Source: Nitrospinota bacterium (GTDB taxonomy: Bacteria; UBA8248). From it: DNA of 10,177 bases. Shown one piece after another: positions 1 through 7,067 of this stretch. The notes beneath the pieces were generated by a model. That model had not been told where the DNA came from. It made no database searches and saw only the letters and a program-made list of their open reading frames with translations. Positions within the stretch are counted from its first letter, which is position 1. Every line of letters begins with the position of its first letter. The position numbers and the translations under genes were made by a program. The DNA lies in the NCBI GenBank assembly GCA_029937135.1, contig JAPYQX010000082.1, positions 1 through 10,177 on the forward strand, read 5' to 3'.

Positions 1-165
1 GCCCCGGACCCCACCACCTATGTGGACCCCCTGCCGCAGGCGATGGTCCTGACCGCCATCGTGATCAGCTTCGCGGTGACGGCCTTTCTTCTCGTGATTG
101 CCCTGATCGCCTACCGCAGTTTCGGGACCGACGACATCGATGAAATGCGGAGGCTCAAGGGATGA
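1..165 (+). CDS. mrpC: Mrp/Mnh cation antiporter subunit C, C-terminal end (partial)
   Basis: The left window edge cuts this gene; 54 codons and a TGA remain. The fragment reads DPLPQAMVLTAIVISFAVTA followed by one more hydrophobic stretch and a charged tail (TDDIDEMRRLKG). This is the typical end of MrpC/MnhC, a NuoK-like small membrane subunit of the multi-subunit Na+/H+ antiporter. The DPLPQALVLTAIVI-type segment is a family hallmark and forms the last transmembrane helix. The stop overlaps the start of mrpD in an ATGA arrangement, so the two are probably translationally coupled. Identity rests on this motif and on the mrpD-E-F-G order that follows. The N-terminal two thirds and the mrpA and mrpB genes expected upstream are outside the window. 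Confidence 0.9.
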   Translation, partial: APDPTTYVDPLPQAMVLTAIVISFAVTAFLLVIALIAYRSFGTDDIDEMRRLKG

Positions 166-1637
166 GTATGCTCCTTCCGGTCCCGGTGCTGCTCCCGCTG
201 AGCACAGCAATCGCCCTGTTGCTGGTCCGCAACCATCAGAAACTCCAGGAGCGCCTCAGCATCGTCTCGCTGGCGGTCAACCTCGCGTTCGCGCTCTTGC
301 TCCTCACCGCCACGGCCGGAGGCGAAATTTTCATTCACAGGATGGGCATGTGGCCCTTCCCCTTCGGAATCATTCTCGCCGCGGACCGCCTGACGGGGAC
401 AATGGTCGTCCTCGCGGCGGCCATCGTGGCCGCCTGCGCCGTGTTCGCCCAGGGATATTTGTCCAAGAATCAGCGCCGCGAGGTGTTCCACCCGCTCATT
501 CACTTCCAACTCATGGGCATCCAGGGTGCGTTCATGACGGGCGACCTTTTCAACCTTTTTGTTTTTTTCGAGGTCATGCTCATCTCGACCTACGCGCTCC
601 TCGCCTTCTACTACAACCTCGACCAGCTCGAGGTGGCCCTCAAATATACTTTCCTCAATATCCTCGCCTCGGCGCTTTTTCTCGTGGGCATATCGTTTCT
701 CTATTCACAGGTAGGCACCGTCAACATGGCCGATCTCTCGGTGAAAATCCGGGAGATTGGTCCTCAACCACTCATGGTGATAACGGCATTCATCTTTTTA
801 TTCGTCTTCTCGATGAAGGCGGCGCTGTTTCCGATGCACTTGTGGCTGCCCTCGGCTCACTCGATTTCGCCCACGCACATCGGCGCGGTCCTCGCCGGCG
901 TTCTCGTCAAGGTGGGCATTTACAGCATCATCCGGTGCGCGACGCTGATTTTCATCGGACCCTTCGAGAAGCTTCAGACAGTCCTGATGGGCATCGCGCT
1001 GGTGACGATCGTCTGGGGCGCGCTGGGGACGCTGCCGCAACGGAGCCTCAAGCGGATTCTCGCCTACTCGACGATCAATCAGCTCGGCTACATCGCCTTC
1101 GGCATCTCGCTCCTCTCGCCCCTGGGGATGACGGCCGCGATTTTCTACATCGTCAGCCACGCCTTCCTCAAAAGCTCGATGCTCCTGGGAGCGGGACTGA
1201 ACCAGATGTTGACGGGCACCGTCGATCTCGACGAGATGGGCGGGATGATGGCGAAGGCGCCCTACGCGAGCGCGCTCATGCTGGTGGGTTTCCTCTCACT
1301 GGCCGGGATTCCGCCGCTGAGCGGTTTTTTCGCGAAACTCTTCTTGCTCCAGGCGGGCTTCACCCAGGGGGCCTATCTGGCGACCGGGCTGGCGCTTCTG
1401 ATGGGCGTCATCTCGCTTTATTACAACTTCACCACCTATCAGCGAATGGCCTGGGGAACGGGCGGGAACGAGGCCCGCGAAGCGCCGGCGATCATGTACT
1501 CCTCGGTCACCTTCCTGGCCTCATTCGCGGTGATATTCGGCTTCGGCGTCGCCTGGCTCTACGAGTGGTCTCAGCTGGTCGCCTACCAGATCACCCGGCC
1601 CGAGCTCTACATCAACGCCATGCGAAACGCGCTCTAG
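162..1637 (+). CDS. mrpD: Mrp/Mnh cation antiporter subunit D
   Basis: A 491-residue polytopic membrane protein of the proton-translocating NuoL/M/N family, of usual MrpD length. It forms a proton-conducting channel of the Mrp Na+(K+)/H+ antiporter in the inner membrane. Hydrophobic helices run nearly end to end. The conserved Glu in LFVFFEVMLIS is residue 137 and the conserved Lys in FVFSMKAALFP is residue 219, the same numbers as the functionally important pair in Bacillus MrpD. HLWLPSAHS (226-234), AVLAGVLVKVGIY and the RILAYSTINQLGYI motif are also present. It starts with an ATG that overlaps the mrpC stop (ATGA). It ends in TAG 24 bases before mrpE. Assignment to D rather than to NuoM/N or MrpA rests on length and on the flanking C, E, F and G genes. 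Confidence 0.96.
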   Translation: MSMLLPVPVLLPLSTAIALLLVRNHQKLQERLSIVSLAVNLAFALLLLTATAGGEIFIHRMGMWPFPFGIILAADRLTGTMVVLAAAIVAACAVFAQGYLSKNQRREVFHPLIHFQLMGIQGAFMTGDLFNLFVFFEVMLISTYALLAFYYNLDQLEVALKYTFLNILASALFLVGISFLYSQVGTVNMADLSVKIREIGPQPLMVITAFIFLFVFSMKAALFPMHLWLPSAHSISPTHIGAVLAGVLVKVGIYSIIRCATLIFIGPFEKLQTVLMGIALVTIVWGALGTLPQRSLKRILAYSTINQLGYIAFGISLLSPLGMTAAIFYIVSHAFLKSSMLLGAGLNQMLTGTVDLDEMGGMMAKAPYASALMLVGFLSLAGIPPLSGFFAKLFLLQAGFTQGAYLATGLALLMGVISLYYNFTTYQRMAWGTGGNEAREAPAIMYSSVTFLASFAVIFGFGVAWLYEWSQLVAYQITRPELYINAMRNAL

Positions 1638-1661
1638 ACGGACACGAGGAGGAATAATTCC

Positions 1662-2135
1662 ATGCCGCTTGCCACCCTCGCCTTGAGCATTTCTGTCATC
1701 TGGCTCCTGCTCAAGGGCGACGGTTCGCCGGGTAATTTTTTCGTCGGGCTGATTCTGGCGATGATTCTGATTTATTTCCTCCGGCGAACCTATCAACAGG
1801 AGCGCTCCTTCCGCCGGGTGGGGGATGTCGTTCACTTCCTCGTCAATTTCACGCGCGAGTTGATTGTGGCGAATATTCAGGTCCTCAAGATCGTCCTCTC
1901 CCCGCGCATCAACATCCGCCCCGGCATCATCGCCTTCAAGACCGAGTGCAAGACCCCGCTGGGGATCACTCTCCTCGCCAACTCAATCACCCTGACGCCG
2001 GGGACTCTTAGTGTGGACATCTCCGAGGACCAGACCACCATTTTCATTCACACACTCGACATCGAGCATCCCGATCAGGTACGGGACACCATCCGGCGGG
2101 GCCTCGAGGAGCCCGTAAAGGGGGCCTTCGAATGA
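1662..2135 (+). CDS. mrpE: Mrp/Mnh cation antiporter subunit E
   Basis: A 157-residue protein with two N-terminal hydrophobic segments (about residues 3-16 and 25-40) and a soluble C-terminal half. It carries the MrpE signature: RPGIIAFKTECKTPLGITLL followed by ANSITLTPGTLSVDI (about residues 86-120). MrpE is a non-channel subunit needed for assembly or full activity of the Mrp complex. The start is supported by a strong AGGAGGA ribosome binding site at 1647-1653, 8 bases upstream of the ATG. The stop codon overlaps the mrpF start (ATGA). Length and motif are normal for the family. Confidence 0.95.
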   Translation: MPLATLALSISVIWLLLKGDGSPGNFFVGLILAMILIYFLRRTYQQERSFRRVGDVVHFLVNFTRELIVANIQVLKIVLSPRINIRPGIIAFKTECKTPLGITLLANSITLTPGTLSVDISEDQTTIFIHTLDIEHPDQVRDTIRRGLEEPVKGAFE

Positions 2136-2401
2136 TACAGGGAGCCGTCCAGATCGCGCTGGTGATACTCATCGCCTCGACCGCGCTGAGTTTTTACCGG
2201 CTGGCGAAAGGCCCAACCACCCCGGACCGGATCATCGCCGCCGACAATATCGCCACCAACCTCACCGGGATACTCGCCCTGTTCGCGATCCAGACCGGAG
2301 AAAAATTAATCATCATCGCCGTGGTCGCCCTGACGATTCTCAGCTTCGTCGCGACGGCGGTGCTCGCCAAGTTTCTCGAAAGGGGGCAAATCGTTGAGTG
2401 A
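2132..2401 (+). CDS. mrpF: Mrp/Mnh cation antiporter subunit F
   Basis: An 89-residue protein with three hydrophobic helices, the normal size and layout for MrpF. The loop after helix 1 reads KGPTTPDRIIAADNIATN, which matches the conserved GP-x-x-PDR-x-x-A-x-D family signature with its intramembrane Asp. It is a small subunit of the Mrp complex. The ATG overlaps the mrpE stop (ATGA). A G-rich stretch in the end of mrpE (AAAGGGGGCC, 2117-2126) could serve as ribosome binding site. Its own stop lies inside the start of mrpG. Confidence 0.94.
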   Translation: MIQGAVQIALVILIASTALSFYRLAKGPTTPDRIIAADNIATNLTGILALFAIQTGEKLIIIAVVALTILSFVATAVLAKFLERGQIVE

Positions 2402-2816
2402 TTTCGTCGCCGCCGCCGCTATCCTGATTGGCGCGTTTTTCATGTTCGTCGCCAGCGTGAGCCTCGTGCGCTTTCCCGACCTCTACACCCGCATGCACGG
2501 TGCGACAAAGGCCACCACCTTCGGCATGGGCGGAATTTTAATCGCGACGGCCCTGGCTTTCGGCACCCCGGACGTGGCGGCTCAGTCCATGCTGGCGCTC
2601 GTATTCTTGTTCCTGACGGCGCCGGTGTCCGGCCACCTGATCTCGCGCGCCGCCTACCGCACGGGGCCCAATCTCGCGCCCATCACGACGGTGGACGACT
2701 ACGGCCCCTACCTGGAAGCCGAAAAGGCGGCGGCCGAGAAAAAAGCCGAGGAGGAGAGCGAGGGCGGCGAGGCAGGAGAGGCGCCCGGCCATCCCTCTGC
2801 GGGCCCGCCTACCTGA
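2394..2816 (+). CDS. mrpG: Mrp/Mnh cation antiporter subunit G
   Basis: A 140-residue PhaG/MnhG-type subunit, the last gene of the operon. It has three hydrophobic segments, and VRFPDLYTRMHGATKATTFG is the MrpG signature. The start is a TTG that overlaps the mrpF stop by 8 bases, preceded by an AGGGGG ribosome binding site at 2381-2386. After about residue 108 the protein carries a hydrophilic tail rich in Glu, Ala and Lys (YLEAEKAAAEKKAEEESEGG and onward), ending in a Pro/Gly-rich stretch. That tail is longer and more charged than in short family members, may be cytoplasmic and flexible, and its role is unknown. Confidence 0.93.
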   Translation: MSDFVAAAAILIGAFFMFVASVSLVRFPDLYTRMHGATKATTFGMGGILIATALAFGTPDVAAQSMLALVFLFLTAPVSGHLISRAAYRTGPNLAPITTVDDYGPYLEAEKAAAEKKAEEESEGGEAGEAPGHPSAGPPT

Positions 2817-2888
2817 TCGACGGCTGACCAGCGGCCCGGCGGCCTAACCAAAGGCCCGGGGCGATCGGGGGACATCACCCGGACGATG

Positions 2889-2911
2889 GGCCTCCTCCCG
2901 GGGAGGAGGCC
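2889..2911 (+). terminator. GC-rich hairpin after mrpG (possible terminator)
   Basis: A perfect 10-bp stem (GGCCTCCTCC / GGAGGAGGCC) with a 3-base loop sits 72 bases after the mrpG stop and 80 bases before the hydrolase start. No T-run follows (GCACCCCTTG), so it is not a classical intrinsic terminator. It may stabilise the mrp transcript 3' end or help factor-dependent termination. The rest of 2817-2991 shows no gene. Confidence 0.4.
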
Positions 2912-2991
2912 GCACCCCTTGAAATTCACCCTGTAAAAATGGTTTCATCTCCCGCGGAGCGTTTGCGCCGCCACGGCAGGATTATCCCGGA

Positions 2992-3840
2992 ATGAAAGAG
3001 AAAGCTGTGAATATGCCCAAAGACATTTACATCGAGCGCGGCGGGGTGCGCCTTCACGCCCTCGATCACGGCGAGCCCGACCAGCCGATTATTCTCATGC
3101 TCCACGGAGCGGTGGCCCACGCGCGCTGGTGGGACCCCATCGCCCCCGAGCTCACCGGCCTTGGGCGGCCGGTCGCCGTCGATCTGAGGGGTCACGGCGA
3201 GAGCGAATGGGCCGAGGACTACAGCTACGAGGCGTTTTATAAGGACCTTGGCGCCTGGATCGAATGGGCCGAGGAGGAAAGCGGCGAGCCGCCCGGCGTG
3301 GTGGCGCACTCATTCGGGGGCGGGACCACCCTCAAGCTCCACGAGGCCGCCAACCCGCGCCTCCGCTTCAACGTCCTGGTAGACGTACCCCTTGAAATCA
3401 GCGAGCGCATCATCGGCCCCCTGAGAAAATTGGCCGACCGGCCGAGTCGGCCCTGGCCTTCCCGGGAGCTGTTCATTGAAAAATTCCGTGTCGTCCCCGC
3501 CGGGGACAACGCCTCGCCCGAACTCCTCGCCCACATCGCCCGCCACAGTGTACGCCCGCTCCGGGACGGCACCTGGGCGCTCAAGGCCGATAAATCCTTC
3601 CATAAAAACCGGCCCGTAACCGACTTTCGCCCCGGCTGGCTAAAGGTGGCGGCGCCCACCATGCTGGTGGTGGGAGCGGAATCGGACCGGCTCACCGAGG
3701 CGGACCTGGAGTGGATTCGGGAGTTCCGGGCGGACGTGCGGATCGAATCCGTCCCGGGGACCTATCACCACGTCCACCTGGACGCTCCGGAGGTTTTCCT
3801 TAATTTGACGCGGGATTTTCTAACTCCCATCCTTTATTGA
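2992..3840 (+). CDS. alpha/beta hydrolase fold protein
   Basis: A 282-residue alpha/beta hydrolase of normal single-domain length, with no signal peptide and so probably cytoplasmic. The oxyanion-hole HG is at 38-39 (LMLHGAVAHARWW), the RGHGES motif at 66-71, and the nucleophile elbow AHSFGG carries Ser107. The likely acid is Asp232 (VVGAESDRLT) and the likely base is His259 (VPGTYHHVHLDAPE), so the triad looks complete. Family members cleave esters, C-C bonds or halides; the substrate cannot be read from sequence. The start is uncertain: ATG 2992 has a weak upstream AGGA, and ATG 3013 (MPKDIYIERG) is preceded by GAGAAAG. It stands alone between the mrp operon and the diguanylate cyclase gene. 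A 12-base palindrome, GACCGGCCGGTC, overlaps its stop. Confidence 0.9.
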   Translation: MKEKAVNMPKDIYIERGGVRLHALDHGEPDQPIILMLHGAVAHARWWDPIAPELTGLGRPVAVDLRGHGESEWAEDYSYEAFYKDLGAWIEWAEEESGEPPGVVAHSFGGGTTLKLHEAANPRLRFNVLVDVPLEISERIIGPLRKLADRPSRPWPSRELFIEKFRVVPAGDNASPELLAHIARHSVRPLRDGTWALKADKSFHKNRPVTDFRPGWLKVAAPTMLVVGAESDRLTEADLEWIREFRADVRIESVPGTYHHVHLDAPEVFLNLTRDFLTPILY

Positions 3841-3906
3841 CCGGCCGGTCTGTGGCAATCTGGCTGGGGGGCGGCCCGAATCTCATAACACACCGGCGAG
3901 GCACCA

Positions 3907-4317
3907 ATGGCGGACACTGTAAATACAACAGATACCACCGAGGAGGACTGGCCCGTCTCCGAGGCCGATTCCGCCACGGCAGATCAGGAGAGCGCCAAAC
4001 TGGGAAAGGAGGAGGACGACAAGGGCGAATTTCTGCTCAACCTCCTCTCGCCCTATTCGAGGCATCGCCTCCTTCCCCTCACCGAGCTCCCGCGCGAGGA
4101 CCTGATCCATGCCTTTCTCGGCGGAGGCATTCACGAACCGCGCGTGATGACCTTCTATCTCTCCGAGGATCAGGTCTCGCGTCTCACCTCCCTGATGACC
4201 GTGCCCATCAGCAAAAACTACGAGAAGGTCACCCTCGACACCCTCAACGAGGTCACCTCCAACCCGCCACACATGCTTTTGGTCCATATGGAGAATTCGG
4301 GCGGCGACGAAGCGTAA
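3907..4317 (+). CDS. N-terminal part of an interrupted GGDEF regulator (degenerate receiver)
   Basis: 136 codons from an ATG with a GAGG ribosome binding site 5 bases upstream, ending at TAA 4315-4317. An acidic, probably disordered N-terminus (about 1-38) leads into VMTFYLSEDQVSRLTSLM and PPHMLLVHMENSGGDEA. These resemble beta1 and beta3 of a response-regulator receiver, but the phosphoacceptor Asp position appears to hold His (LLVHMEN). The reading frame continues without shift after the TAA into KVVGKLMEVPTM and SSVVALVKDE, which supply the missing alpha3 and beta4. This is therefore most likely the front part of one 386-residue gene spanning 3907-5067, broken by a single nonsense codon at position 137. 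Alone, the fragment would be an incomplete fold. Receiver assignment is by pattern only. Confidence 0.7.
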   Translation: MADTVNTTDTTEEDWPVSEADSATADQESAKLGKEEDDKGEFLLNLLSPYSRHRLLPLTELPREDLIHAFLGGGIHEPRVMTFYLSEDQVSRLTSLMTVPISKNYEKVTLDTLNEVTSNPPHMLLVHMENSGGDEA

Positions 4318-4350
4318 AAGGTCGTCGGCAAGCTCATGGAGGTCCCCACG

Positions 4351-5067
4351 ATGGGTTTCTCCTCCGTTGTCGCCCTCGTCAAGGACGAAACCTCGCACTA
4401 TCTCAAGGCTGGCCCCTCCTGGGCCCAGACCGTTCTCCCACTGAGCCTGGCGGACCAGGCGTTCCGCCGGCATCTTAAAAACCTGCTCGATCTGTCCCAT
4501 GCGCGCATGGATCTCGAAACGATCTACCTGGCCCACCGCGTCAGCCGCGAGCAGCTTCATGCCGTCCAGTACACCGACCCGCTCACGGGGCTGTTGAACA
4601 GAAGGGGATTCGAGGACTCCGGGGCACGCGAACTCTCCCGGACCGCCCGTACAGGCCAAACGATGGGGTTTGTGATCCTCGACATAGACAAGTTCAAGAA
4701 TATCAACGACACCTACGGACATCCGGCCGGGGACGATGTGCTCCGCGAACTGGCGCAGGTTCTCCGCGAGCAAACGCGTACGCTGGACCATGTATTCCGG
4801 TTCGGCGGCGAGGAGTTCGGAGTCGTCCTTCCGCACACCCCGCCCGGGGAGATGACCCATGTCTGCGAGAGAATCCGGATAAAGGTCGAGGAGACCCACT
4901 TCACGTCCATGCCCAAGGCGGGCGCCGTGACTGTCAGCATGGGCGCCCTGTCCGTGGGCTCTGAAAAACGCCCCAAGCTCGAGGACGTTTATCCCGTCGC
5001 CGACGAGCTCCTATACCGCGCCAAGCAAGAGGGCAGGAACCGGGTCATCTCCGACACCTTCAAGTAA
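4351..5067 (+). CDS. diguanylate cyclase (GGEEF domain), C-terminal part of interrupted gene
   Basis: This encodes the end of a receiver-like fold, a helical linker (about 40-75) and a full GGDEF domain. Visible motifs are DPLTGLLNRRGF, DIDKFKNINDTYGHPAGD and the active-site loop GGEEF. The RTLD five residues before GGEEF fits the c-di-GMP inhibitory I-site (RxxD). The domain should therefore make c-di-GMP from two GTP and be product-inhibited. I chose ATG 4351 because GGAGG at 4338-4342 lies 8 bases upstream; ATG 4336 in the same frame lacks a good site. This allows reinitiation after the TAA at 4315. The sequence also continues in frame upstream to 3907, so the native protein is probably longer. 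The gene converges on the minus-strand cyclase-family gene with a 7-base gap. Confidence 0.88.
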   Translation: MGFSSVVALVKDETSHYLKAGPSWAQTVLPLSLADQAFRRHLKNLLDLSHARMDLETIYLAHRVSREQLHAVQYTDPLTGLLNRRGFEDSGARELSRTARTGQTMGFVILDIDKFKNINDTYGHPAGDDVLRELAQVLREQTRTLDHVFRFGGEEFGVVLPHTPPGEMTHVCERIRIKVEETHFTSMPKAGAVTVSMGALSVGSEKRPKLEDVYPVADELLYRAKQEGRNRVISDTFK

Positions 5068-5074
5068 ATCCCGA

Positions 5075-5869
5075 TCAAATGATCGCCACCGGGCGGACGG
5101 GCGAACCCGTTCCCCCCCGGATTTTCAGCGGAAGAGCGACAAAGAGAAACTCGTAGGTTCTCGTCCGGCTTAGTTCCTCAAGGTTGGCGATCTCGAGCAG
5201 GTGAATCCCCTTCTCCACCAGCATGTGAACATGGACCGGGCTCGCGGGATCGGGCCTCACCTCGACGCAGAAAGTGTCCGAGCCCACCATCCGAATACCC
5301 TTTTCGGAGAGCCACTTCGCCCCCGCGAGATTGAGGCCCGGCTGGCCGCTTTTCTGGAAGTAATAGTCCCGCTCGGGCCAGTACCCGAAGTGGCCCGTGC
5401 GGATGAGGACAACATCGCCCTCGCGGATCCGCACGCCCTGCGCTCCAGCGGCGGCCTCAAGCTCGGCGGGGCCGATGCCGAATCCGCCTTCGAGGACCTC
5501 TTTTTTCAGGTGGGCCGCCACATCGAGCAGCACCCCCCGCTGCACGAAAGGCGCCACCGTCTCGATGCCGTGGGCCTTCATTCCTTCGGTCTTGCTCTGA
5601 ACGCTCGCCGCGTCGATGCCGCCGTGGAGCTTCATGTCCTTCGAGTAGTGGCTCAGCGCGTCAATATGCGTCCCGGTGTGGCCCGTGCAGAAAATAGCCT
5701 CGACGGCGGAGCAGGCCCCGCCCTCGATCATCCAGTCGCCGTGCTCGCGGTTCAGGGTGAAGCCGTAGGGGGCGTGAAGGGGAACATGAGGCATCCCCGG
5801 AAACAGATCGACTCCCATGTCGAACACCCGGCTGCCGCGGACAAACGAACAAAGATCTTCGAAATTCAT
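5075..5869 (-). CDS. cyclase family protein (KynB-like metal-dependent hydrolase)
   Basis: A 264-residue member of the cyclase family (kynurenine formamidase-like, Pfam Cyclase). It carries the metal-binding signature HTGTHIDALSH, with His64, His68, Asp70 and His74 as visible ligands. Other family features are GDVVLIRTGH (151-160), GSDTFCVE (196-203) and HVHMLVEKGIHLLEIANLEE (213-232). Characterised members hydrolyse amides such as N-formylkynurenine or isatin; the substrate here is unknown, and no kynurenine genes are nearby. The start is firm: the reverse strand has GGAGG 6 bases before the ATG. There is no signal peptide. Upstream, 131 bases separate it from a divergent membrane protein gene. 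Confidence 0.93.
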   Translation of the reverse strand: MNFEDLCSFVRGSRVFDMGVDLFPGMPHVPLHAPYGFTLNREHGDWMIEGGACSAVEAIFCTGHTGTHIDALSHYSKDMKLHGGIDAASVQSKTEGMKAHGIETVAPFVQRGVLLDVAAHLKKEVLEGGFGIGPAELEAAAGAQGVRIREGDVVLIRTGHFGYWPERDYYFQKSGQPGLNLAGAKWLSEKGIRMVGSDTFCVEVRPDPASPVHVHMLVEKGIHLLEIANLEELSRTRTYEFLFVALPLKIRGGTGSPVRPVAII

Positions 5870-6000
5870 AGCGGACCTCCGATAGGAATGGATGAAAAAT
5901 TCACCGCTCTGGAAAATTGGACACGCACATTCTAGACTTCACTCAAGGCCCCGACAATGCGGCCGCCCGCCGCCCCCACCCGAACCGATGAGGAACCGAT

Positions 6001-6426
6001 TTGAGCACGATAGGCGCGTTTATCCATCCTGCCATCCAGACAATTTCGCTGATCCTCGGTCTCTTCTTATTGGCGCTGGGGCTGCGGATCAGAAAAAGCC
6101 GCCGACGGGGGGCGGGCCCCGATACCGCCCGGCTCGCGTCCCGGCACATGCGGCTGGGCCGGTGGTTCACCGCCCTGATCGCGGGGGGCTATCTCGTTGG
6201 CCCGATCGGGATGCGCTACGTACTGGACGAGCCTGTATTCGCCTCGGCGCACAGCTACTTCGGCACCCTCGCGCTCACTCTCTTTTTGGGGACCGCCTAT
6301 CTCGGACGAAAACTCAGGCTCGCCCCGGGCAGGGAGGATATTCGGCAAATCCACGTCTTTTGCGCCTTTATCGCCATATTCGTCTCCCTCGTCACAGCGA
6401 TTATGGGGTTTCAGCTTCTCCCCTGA
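6001..6426 (+). CDS. four-helix membrane protein with four histidines (DUF4079/cytochrome b561-like)
   Basis: A 141-residue protein with four hydrophobic helices at about 10-30, 52-72, 84-102 and 115-138. One His sits at the N-terminal end of each helix region: H9 (FIHPAIQ), H49 (SRHMRLGRW), H84 (SAHSYFG) and H118 (RQIHVFCAF). This spacing resembles DUF4079 and cytochrome b561-type proteins, in which such His residues bind b-type heme. A membrane electron-transfer role is an inference. The start is a TTG with GAGGA at 5990-5994, six bases upstream; no in-frame ATG comes before it. The gene is divergent from the cyclase-family gene and precedes the Cys-repeat/cytochrome c cluster by about 230 bases. 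Confidence 0.72.
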   Translation: MSTIGAFIHPAIQTISLILGLFLLALGLRIRKSRRRGAGPDTARLASRHMRLGRWFTALIAGGYLVGPIGMRYVLDEPVFASAHSYFGTLALTLFLGTAYLGRKLRLAPGREDIRQIHVFCAFIAIFVSLVTAIMGFQLLP

Positions 6427-6658
6427 AGAGACGATAAAAAGACGAAGATAAGACCCCTCCCCTTTCTTTCCGGCTAAAATGATCACCGGCTTGCGGAATA
6501 AGTGCTAAACAAGAATGTTTCCATATAAGAATATTTACAATTGCTTCAAAAAACAGAGGAATTTGGCTTTTAATACCATCAATCCACCGGCTTTCGATAC
6601 GTTTTTGCCGATATGTCCGGGCCTCGCGGGTCCGGTCCTTAGCCGAGGTAAACAGGTC
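6427..6658 (+). promoter_or_regulatory. AT-rich upstream region of the Cys-repeat gene
   Basis: These 232 bases hold no convincing gene. The part from about 6490 to 6600 is clearly more AT-rich than its surroundings and contains promoter-like hexamers (TATAAG at 6524, TTTACA at 6534). None is paired with a partner at proper spacing, so I call only a likely promoter region. Codons in frame with the next gene are open back to 6515, but their translation looks non-coding. Confidence 0.3.
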
Positions 6659-6896
6659 ATGTCTCGACGATTAATGACGATCTCGCTCGGCGCGCTCCTC
6701 GCCCTCTCTCTGTGGGTGGCGAGCCCGGCCAATCAGGCCAGCGCGGCCCAAAACCCCTGCGGGGGGCGGCAATCCCTGCGCGGCCAAAAATCCATGTGGC
6801 GGCAATCCCTGCGCCGCGAAGAACCCTTGTGGGGGAAAGAACCCCTGCGCCGCAAAGAACCCTTGCGCGGGCAGGAACCCCTGCGCGAGGAAATAA
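6659..6896 (+). CDS. secreted Asn-Pro-Cys repeat protein, frame broken by an extra G
   Basis: The ATG at 6659 opens a typical Sec signal peptide: MSRRL, then a hydrophobic core, then a likely cleavage after ASA near residue 29. The mature part begins AQNPCGG in frame. After the G6 run at 6761-6766 the reading frame is wrong: the initiating frame gives an Arg/Glu-rich nonsense tail to TGA at 6905-6907. Moving one base restores NPCAAK, NPCGG, NPCAAK, NPCGGK, NPCAAK, NPCAGR and NPCARK, then TAA at 6894-6896. With one G fewer the protein would have 78 residues and eight Cys, all in NPC units. Synonymous variation among units (AAT/AAC, CCC/CCT/CCA, TGC/TGT) shows selection on the NPC frame. Metal or heme-related binding in the periplasm is plausible but unproven. 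GAGG lies 10 bases before the start. Confidence 0.75.
6752..6893 (+). repeat. coding repeat: eight AAY-CCN-TGY (NPC) units
   Basis: Eight Asn-Pro-Cys codon triplets are spaced by two or three residues, mostly Ala-Ala-Lys alternating with Gly-Gly or Gly-Gly-Lys. The DNA units are 15-18 bases and diverged mainly at third positions. The first unit is in the initiating frame and the other seven in the +1 frame, because one extra base lies in 6761-6770. Confidence 0.85.
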
Positions 6897-6972
6897 CGCG
6901 GTCGTGAATTTTTACGGTTAGAAATTACCTGTAACATTCGCCGCCGACGCGCTCTATTCATTTGGTCTCACC

Positions 6973-7014
6973 CGGGCGCGGAAGAAGCCGGGTCCTCTTC
7001 CGCGCCCGAATTTT
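6973..7014 (+). terminator. intrinsic terminator-like hairpin after the Cys-repeat gene
   Basis: A perfect 13-bp inverted repeat (CGGGCGCGGAAGA, 6973-6985; TCTTCCGCGCCCG, 6996-7008) has a 10-base loop and is followed by AATTTT. The stem is very stable; the T-tract is short. It lies 77 bases after the repaired stop of the Cys-repeat gene and 54 bases before the cytochrome start, so it probably ends or attenuates that transcript. Confidence 0.65.
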
Positions 7015-7067
7015 GCCCCGGCAATCGACTGCTTGAACCATCGACTGAAAGAGAGGATCACTACACC

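Noticed and set aside
140..1657. 505-codon plus-strand frame overlapping mrpD
   Set aside because: It is an alternative frame of mrpD rich in Arg, Gly, His and Pro. MrpD itself matches its family across its whole length.
3839..3850. Perfect 12-base palindrome GACCGGCCGGTC at the hydrolase stop
   Set aside because: It is short, in very GC-rich DNA, has no loop or T-tract for a terminator, and no second copy was seen; it may be chance.
3883..4899. 338-codon open frame on the minus strand
   Set aside because: It is antisense to the GGEEF gene, whose catalytic motifs are unmistakable on the plus strand. The antisense translation has no domain and no supporting ribosome binding site.
5201..5935. 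244-codon plus-strand frame opposite the cyclase-family gene
   Set aside because: The minus strand carries the HxGTHxD metal motif, a full-length family match and a GGAGG start site. The plus-strand translation is a shadow.
6515..6658. In-frame upstream extension of the Cys-repeat gene from ATG 6515
   Set aside because: It would put about 48 residues in front of a normal signal peptide that starts at 6659, and the DNA there is AT-rich and promoter-like.
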